Positions 59,263 to 64,000 of a DNA stretch of 64,000 bases are shown in pieces (within the stretch, counting starts at the first letter, position 1; each line of letters begins with the position of its first letter). The translations under genes were made by a program, and so were the position numbers. Location of the stretch: positions 112,353-176,352 of the forward strand of contig NZ_JBBUKT010000014.1 of NCBI RefSeq assembly GCF_038066715.1, given 5' to 3'. The DNA comes from Luteolibacter sp. Y139 (GTDB lineage: Bacteria; Verrucomicrobiota; Verrucomicrobiia; Verrucomicrobiales; Akkermansiaceae). The notes beneath the pieces were generated by a model, which saw nothing but the letters and a program-made list of their open reading frames with translations, did not search any database and had not been told where the DNA came from.

Positions 59263-61292
59263 AGCACGACACAAGACTCCAAGACTACAGACAGAAGACT
59301 GGAGGGCTGCGGTCCTTCTTGCTTCCGGCCTTGTGTCTGTCGTCTTCATGCCTGGTGTCCCTTGGCGCGGACATCCGCATCGAGGGGCTTGGCTCGATGA
59401 GCCAGAGCGAGGCGCTGGATTTGCTGGGGGATCGACTGGAACTCATCAAGGCCAAGCCGCCGTCGACGGCGCGGGCGGCGGATGCGGCATTCCTGTTAGA
59501 GAACCTGATGAAGCGGCAAGGCTTCCAGAGCCCTTCGGTGACGCCGATGATTTCCGGCAATGCGATCCGGCTGGTGGTGAATGAAGGGCCGCGGGTCAAG
59601 ATCGGCTCGGTGGCGGTTCCCGGCTTCGAGAAGAAGGAGCAGGAGCGGCTGTCGAAGCTCTTCAAGCTGCCCGGGCAGGAACGCGTACTGAGGCCCGGGC
59701 AGGATCCGCCTTTCCGCGAGCCCGACGTGGCGGAGGGACTGTCGCTGTTAGAGGCGGACTTCCATTCGCGTGGCTATTGGGAGGCGAAGGCGACGGTTGA
59801 AAAGCGTGGCGAGACCGGCGGCGAGATCGCCTTCATCATCAAGATCGATCCCGGCAAGCTGCATCATCTGGGAGCGCCCATTTTCGAGGGAGCGCCTCCG
59901 GAATTGCTGCAGCGCCTGCAAGCCACGGCGGCCCCGCACCTCGGGCAGGTGGCGAATACCGACCTGATCACCAAACTGCGCAGCGAGGTCGAAAGCATCT
60001 TCCGCTCCACGGGCTACCCGCTGGAGACGTTCACGATGACCCAAGTCCTCGCCGATGGCACGCTCACGCCGAGGTTCACCATCAAGTTCGGCGTCCGCCA
60101 GCGCCTGAGCGAGGTGATCGTGGCTGGCACCGAGAAGACGAAGAAGGAACGCATCTCGCGACGCTTCGAGGATCTGCGTGGCGAGTGGTTCGATGCGGAG
60201 GAATTCGACAAGAGGCTGAAGAAGGTCCTGGCCACCGGCGCGTTTTCATCGGTGCGGGTCGAGAACTCGACCGACCCGAGCGGGATGTTGGATGCCACCC
60301 TGCATGTGGTGGAAGGCAAGGCGCGGGGTGCATCGACCTATGGCGGCTTTGGCAGCTACGAAGGTGCGATCCTCGGCTTGAAATACCATGACCGGAACTT
60401 CATGGGGAACCTGTGGAATTTCAGCACCGGTCTCGAATACAGCTCGCGCGGCCTGCTGGGGGACATCCGGCTTTCCGATCCGTGGCTCTTCGGCACGGAT
60501 ACCTATCTCGGGCTGCGGCTGTTCTCGGTGACCCGCGCGCTGGAAGGCTACGACAAGTTCGAGAGCGGTGCGTCCGCGGAGTTTTCCCGGAACTTCGGCG
60601 ATCATCTGGATGCGAGCGTCATCTTCGGTTCCTCGATCGTGAATACCGATAGCAATGACATCCCGGCGAACCAGCTGGGTGAGACCGTTTACGGCCATCA
60701 CTACCTGCGAGCCGAGCTTGCCTATGACCGTCGAGACGATCCGGTCACGCCGAGCCGCGGCTATCACCTGGATGCTGGTTTCCAAGCGGGCCTGATCGCG
60801 GGGGATATTTCCTCCAATTACACGCGACTCGATCTTTCCGGCGCGGGCTACATTCCCGTCGGCAAGAAGGGACAGGTGAATCTGGGTCTTCGCACGAGCA
60901 TCCTTTCGCCTTCCTCAGGGATCAGCGAGTTCCCGATCGACCTCCGGCTCTTCACCGGTGGTTCGGATACGGTGCGGTCTTTCCGCTACAACGAGATGGG
61001 GCCGCGTTCGGTGACCAATGACCCGCTCGGTGGCGAGGCCTTCTGGGTGGCGAATGCCGAGTATGTCCACTCGCTGTTCGGCCCGGTGAAGGGTGTCGGT
61101 TTCATCGATGCCGGGAGCATGTCGGCGCTCAATGAAGGCTTGAACTTCGATTCGGCGGAGCTCGCGGCGGGTCTGGGGATTCGCATCGATCTGCCGGTGG
61201 GGCCGATCCGCCTCGAATACGGCCGCAATATGACCAAGGACGAGAACGAGCCGTCGGGCACGTGGCATTTCGCGATCGGCACGGCATTCTAA
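59259..61292 (+). CDS. tamA: TamA/BamA-family outer-membrane protein
   Basis: 677 residues. The ATG at 59259 lies in the tamB stop (ATGA). A signal region ends near LVSLGADIRIEGLGS. POTRA-like units follow (VKIGSVAVPGFEKKEQERLS, RRFEDLRGEWFDAEEFDKRL). The Omp85 beta-barrel has the motif VTPSRGYHLDAGFQAGL, FTGGSDTVRSFRYNEMGPRS and a final strand ending TWHFAIGTAF with terminal Phe. It inserts outer-membrane proteins with TamB. Confidence 0.92.
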   Translation: MKHDTRLQDYRQKTGGLRSFLLPALCLSSSCLVSLGADIRIEGLGSMSQSEALDLLGDRLELIKAKPPSTARAADAAFLLENLMKRQGFQSPSVTPMISGNAIRLVVNEGPRVKIGSVAVPGFEKKEQERLSKLFKLPGQERVLRPGQDPPFREPDVAEGLSLLEADFHSRGYWEAKATVEKRGETGGEIAFIIKIDPGKLHHLGAPIFEGAPPELLQRLQATAAPHLGQVANTDLITKLRSEVESIFRSTGYPLETFTMTQVLADGTLTPRFTIKFGVRQRLSEVIVAGTEKTKKERISRRFEDLRGEWFDAEEFDKRLKKVLATGAFSSVRVENSTDPSGMLDATLHVVEGKARGASTYGGFGSYEGAILGLKYHDRNFMGNLWNFSTGLEYSSRGLLGDIRLSDPWLFGTDTYLGLRLFSVTRALEGYDKFESGASAEFSRNFGDHLDASVIFGSSIVNTDSNDIPANQLGETVYGHHYLRAELAYDRRDDPVTPSRGYHLDAGFQAGLIAGDISSNYTRLDLSGAGYIPVGKKGQVNLGLRTSILSPSSGISEFPIDLRLFTGGSDTVRSFRYNEMGPRSVTNDPLGGEAFWVANAEYVHSLFGPVKGVGFIDAGSMSALNEGLNFDSAELAAGLGIRIDLPVGPIRLEYGRNMTKDENEPSGTWHFAIGTAF

Positions 61293-61311
61293 CAGACGCC
61301 GGCACGGGCGG

Positions 61312-62892
61312 TCACTTCTCCAGCTTCGGCGAGTGATTTCGCCGCCATGCGAAGTAGGCGTCGAAGGTGGGCATGCGGCTTTCGTAAGGCATCGCGCGTG
61401 CGCCGGGGCTGGCGTCGAAGATCATGCCCTGGGGTGATTGCTTGGAGAAGGCGGGCCACTTGGGGAGGTTGGCGCCATTGGGGTTGCCGGTCTTTGCGAA
61501 GTTGACCCAGTAGTTCATCATCAATTCGGAGAGCGCCTTGTCCGCGGGGCTTGAGCCTTTGCTGAACAAGCCACCTGGTGAGAGGTTTCCGAAGACGTAG
61601 CCGATCTCTGCGGCGTGGCTGGCGCCGGTGGTGTTTCCCGGTGGGCGGTGGTCGAAGTAGTAGAGGTAGGCGGGGTTCTTGCCATTGGCGCTCTGCATGC
61701 CAGCCCAGGTCCATGCGTGCCAGGTGAAGGCGAGATCTGTTAGAACGGCTCTACCTGCCAAGGTCGCCTCATCGATCGTGGTGTGAGGATAGAGGGCGAG
61801 GATCCGAGAATCGTAGTCTCCGAGGCCTGCGGCGGCCTGTGACTTGACCTTTTCGGGGGTTAGTTTTCCCCAGACGAACATGGCGGCTTCGTCGGAGTTG
61901 CTGCCGACTAGCAGCGGGGTGTCGTTGAATTGCTTCTGAGTGTAGAGCTCGTAGATGTCCCTGGGGAGGATCTGGCCATCGAAGACGGCGGAGCCGGTGG
62001 TATCGGGCGAGGCGGCGTCGATGATTTCCTTTGCGGGGAGTTCGCGTGCCTTGGCGATGGTGGTGACTTTCAGCTTAGACAGGAGCTTCTGGCCCTCTGC
62101 CTCGGCGCGCGGGAGAGTGAGATGGAGCGGGCCGAACTCGGTGCCGGTCTTGGGCGAGGCGAAGCTGCCGCCGCTTTCGGCGATGGCGCGGTGGAAGAGG
62201 CCTTTGGCGCGTGGTGAGGCGCCGAGGATGTTCACCGCGTAGGCGCCAGCGGACTCGCCGAAGATGGTGACGTTGGCGGGGTTGCCGCCGAAGCTGGTGA
62301 TATTGTCGCGCACCCATTCGAGGGCGGCGATTTGATCACGGATGCCGTAGTTGCCGGACGATCCCCCGCCTTCTTGCGTGAGCGCGGGGTGCGCCATGAA
62401 GCCGAGGGGGCCGAGGCGGTAGTTGATGGTGACGATGACGACGCCTTTCGAGGCGAGGTGGGTGCCGTCGTAGAGCGGTTGGGAGCCGGAGCCGCTGGTG
62501 AAGGCGCCGCCGTGGATCCAAACCATGACGGGGAGGTCCTTGGCATTCGATGGAGCCCAGACGTTGAGGTAGAGGCAGTCTTCATCGAGGCCGCCGGCGA
62601 CACTCATGGCGAGGGCGGCGACTTTGCCCTGCTCGGCGGAATGGCCGAAGGTCTTGGCGGGGCGGGTCCCCTGCCATGGCAGGACCGGTTGGGGGGATTT
62701 CCAGCGGAGGGGTCCGACTGGAGGGGCGGCGAAGGGGATGCCTTTGAAGCACTGGATGCCGTCCTTGGCGGAGATGCCTTCGATGGTGCCGCCGGTAACT
62801 TTCACCTGTGGGCCTTCGGCGCGGAGCTGGCCGACCAAGGCGGAACAGAGGAGCAGGATGGGCCAAAGGAATGGCTTGGTGCGGGCAGGCAT
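61312..62892 (-). CDS. Type-B carboxylesterase, secreted
   Basis: 526 residues with a signal peptide (LWPILLLCSALVGQLRAE). The carboxylesterase fold has the oxyanion HGGAF (127-131), the nucleophile S214 in FGESAGAYAV, an acidic residue in GSNSDEAAMFV and the histidine in ASHAAEIGYVF. EDCLYLNVW is the family signature 2. It hydrolyses carboxylic esters outside the cell. The gene converges on tamA with a 19-base gap. Confidence 0.93.
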   Translation of the reverse strand: MPARTKPFLWPILLLCSALVGQLRAEGPQVKVTGGTIEGISAKDGIQCFKGIPFAAPPVGPLRWKSPQPVLPWQGTRPAKTFGHSAEQGKVAALAMSVAGGLDEDCLYLNVWAPSNAKDLPVMVWIHGGAFTSGSGSQPLYDGTHLASKGVVIVTINYRLGPLGFMAHPALTQEGGGSSGNYGIRDQIAALEWVRDNITSFGGNPANVTIFGESAGAYAVNILGASPRAKGLFHRAIAESGGSFASPKTGTEFGPLHLTLPRAEAEGQKLLSKLKVTTIAKARELPAKEIIDAASPDTTGSAVFDGQILPRDIYELYTQKQFNDTPLLVGSNSDEAAMFVWGKLTPEKVKSQAAAGLGDYDSRILALYPHTTIDEATLAGRAVLTDLAFTWHAWTWAGMQSANGKNPAYLYYFDHRPPGNTTGASHAAEIGYVFGNLSPGGLFSKGSSPADKALSELMMNYWVNFAKTGNPNGANLPKWPAFSKQSPQGMIFDASPGARAMPYESRMPTFDAYFAWRRNHSPKLEK

Positions 62893-63028
62893 GCGTATGG
62901 AGGTACGGGGATGGACCGGGGCAGGTTACCGCAGTTCCGGGATTTCGCGTGCGGAGCCGTTCGAAAGTGGCAGGAAATTAGTTAAGCTATGTTCGACAAA
63001 TGCCCGCAAACCTGCTATGGAGCGGGGA

Positions 63029-63691
63029 ATGTTCGTTCTTTCCTGTGAGCCAGCGACGTGCGCCATCCCGGAATGGCACAAGGAGCTGTTCCGGGGGCAT
63101 GAGGAGGTCGTCACCTCCGGGGAAGGTTGGTCACCCGGGTCGCTGAATCTGGCGCAGACCTTTGCGACGAAATTGAGGGCGCTGCTGGCTCATGGCGACA
63201 TCACCCGGTTGCTGGTGGATTTCTCCTGCCATCCCGACGATCCCGAGCGCTTCAGCCGTTTTTCGAAAACGCTCACCGAGGACCAGCGCCACAAGCTGGA
63301 TGAGCGGCACCATCGTATGTTCCTCAACCTGCTGAAGCAGCGAACCATCGAGGAACAGCGCCGCAGTGGTGTGGCGCTTCACTTGACCTTCCGCACCGAG
63401 GATCGCGCCGGTATGCCGACGGTGGAATTCCTTCACTCCGGCGAGCGGGAGATCGAAAGCAAATTCGTGGAGCAGTGGCGGACGAAGCTCCAAGCGGCGC
63501 ATCCGGAGATTTCCGTTGGCTCCCGAAATGATGGCAATCATGGGCTGTCGCGTTACCTGCGGGAGGAATTTCCCTCGGGCTTCGGTAGCGTGAGCGTGGT
63601 GGTGGCGCGCTCAAGTTTTCTCGATGGGACGCCGGTTCGCTGGGATCAGCTGAAGAAATTTTTGTTAGAGGCGTTGCCGCAGGCTTCTTGA
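63029..63691 (+). CDS. N-formylglutamate amidohydrolase-like protein
   Basis: 220 residues from the ATG at 63029, with GGAGCGGGG upstream. MFVLSCEPATCAIPEWHKEL followed by FRGHEEVVTSGEGWSPGSLN, then LLVDFSCHPDDPERFSRFSK, and HLTFRTEDRAGMPTVEFLHS match the N-formylglutamate amidohydrolase fold. The usual histidine of the N-terminal HGG-like motif is replaced by EPAT, so the active site may be altered. It is divergent from the esterase and lies before the rRNA end. Confidence 0.7.
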   Translation: MFVLSCEPATCAIPEWHKELFRGHEEVVTSGEGWSPGSLNLAQTFATKLRALLAHGDITRLLVDFSCHPDDPERFSRFSKTLTEDQRHKLDERHHRMFLNLLKQRTIEEQRRSGVALHLTFRTEDRAGMPTVEFLHSGEREIESKFVEQWRTKLQAAHPEISVGSRNDGNHGLSRYLREEFPSGFGSVSVVVARSSFLDGTPVRWDQLKKFLLEALPQAS

Positions 63692-63740
63692 GCGGACCGG
63701 TGGGACTGCGGATGCGGTCCGGCTTTCTTTCGAATGGGGC

Positions 63741-63871
63741 GGGCCGTTGGCCCTTCGTGTCTCTCCATTCTTCTCTCGGCCTAGGCTGGTATGGGCTGGG
63801 TCTTTGGCCCTCGGGATCCTCTTCGTAGAGCTCACCGGGCCGTAGGGCTCACCGGGCGGGATGAATCCCGC
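63741..63871. repeat. Hairpins GGGCC-GTT-GGCCC and GCGGGATGAATCCCGC
   Basis: GGGCC-GTT-GGCCC (63741-63753) shares its loop with 25281 and 45883. GCGGGAT-GA-ATCCCGC (63856-63871) is the compensated form of the hairpins at 37685 and 45952. The gap 63692-63958 contains no gene other than these and a terminator. Confidence 0.7.
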
Positions 63872-63914
63872 GCTCCCAGTTCAGCTGCCACCCGCAACAA
63901 TGCCGCCACGCGTA

Positions 63915-63955
63915 CAAAAAAGAGCCCGTCTCCTTCATTGCTGAAGAAGACGGGC
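63915..63955 (-). terminator. Rho-independent terminator of the rRNA operon
   Basis: On the minus strand GCCCGTC (63955-63949) and GACGGGC (63930-63924) enclose a short imperfect extension and loop, followed by TCTTTTTT. It lies just after the 3' end of the 5S rRNA. Confidence 0.85.
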
Positions 63956-63959
63956 AAAT

Positions 63960-64000
63960 ACCTGGCGGCGACCTACTCTCACAGGACCTGTCGTCCCAAT
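63960..64000 (-). rRNA. rrf: 5S ribosomal RNA, 3' end (partial)
   Basis: The minus strand reads GGGACGACAGGTCCTGTGAG then AGTAGGTCGCCGCCAGGT, the conserved 3' part of bacterial 5S rRNA with the GAGAGTAGG and CCAGGT strings. The rest lies past the window end, with 23S and 16S expected beyond. Confidence 0.93.

Overview
The window is a high-GC chromosomal stretch from a heterotrophic Verrucomicrobium, most likely Verrucomicrobiaceae close to Luteolibacter or Haloferula. This is inferred from several things: proteins ending in FYRxR or FFRLR after secreted catalytic domains, DUF1559-type pilin with an H-X9-DG-like tail, tandem PilB/GspE ATPases, Gram-negative envelope machinery (TamA/TamB), weak Shine-Dalgarno sequences, and intergenic spaces packed with short palindromes. 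No taxonomic search was possible. The right edge enters the 3' end of a 5S rRNA gene on the minus strand, so an rRNA operon lies just beyond the window. One complete tRNA gene (Arg, anticodon TCT) is present.

Layout. 1-3150: a repeat-rich region with a small membrane protein, YceH and a DUF1772 protein. 3150-11000: a sterol-desaturase-like hydroxylase, a secreted LamG-M1 aminopeptidase and two helical-repeat proteins. 11000-16500: two small exported proteins, a VanW-glycosyltransferase fusion coupled to an L,D-transpeptidase, and two small envelope proteins. 16540-17400: tRNA-Arg with its promoter, a decayed tRNA-Gly fragment and a mini-WYL protein. 17550-23640: a minus-strand operon of three flavin-dependent halogenase-superfamily enzymes plus a CPA2 cation/proton antiporter. 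24200-28900: paired two-TM proteins, an orphan RepA/DnaB-like helicase-primase ATPase, a TPR protein and thymidylate kinase. 29100-30760: a pilin-like protein and an SH3-like secreted protein. 31055-35634: a translationally coupled kaiC-kaiB-kaiB-hybrid histidine kinase operon. 35700-45700: dienelactone hydrolase, GH8 glycosidase, HemL, a beta-lactamase-fold hydrolase and several small lipoproteins and membrane proteins. 46000-49200: CysS and an Arg/Pro-rich disordered protein. 49350-54710: a pilus or type II secretion core of two ATPases, GspF and GspG. 54900-63700: a voltage-sensor K+ channel with a zinc ribbon, tamB-tamA, a type-B carboxylesterase and an N-formylglutamate amidohydrolase-like protein.

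Most interesting systems. (1) The Kai module, with one double-domain KaiC, two different KaiB paralogues and a PAS-PAS-HisKA-HATPase-REC kinase. (2) The three-flavoprotein plus antiporter operon. The two operons share an exact 12-bp palindromic word, TGCAAAATGCAA, upstream of their first genes and in the same orientation. (3) At least three families of small hairpins in which the stems vary but pairing and loop sequence are kept, which points to selection on DNA or RNA structure.

No CRISPR array, complete insertion sequence or prophage was recognised. All assignments rest on reading motifs by eye. Start codons are often uncertain because ribosome binding sites are weak.
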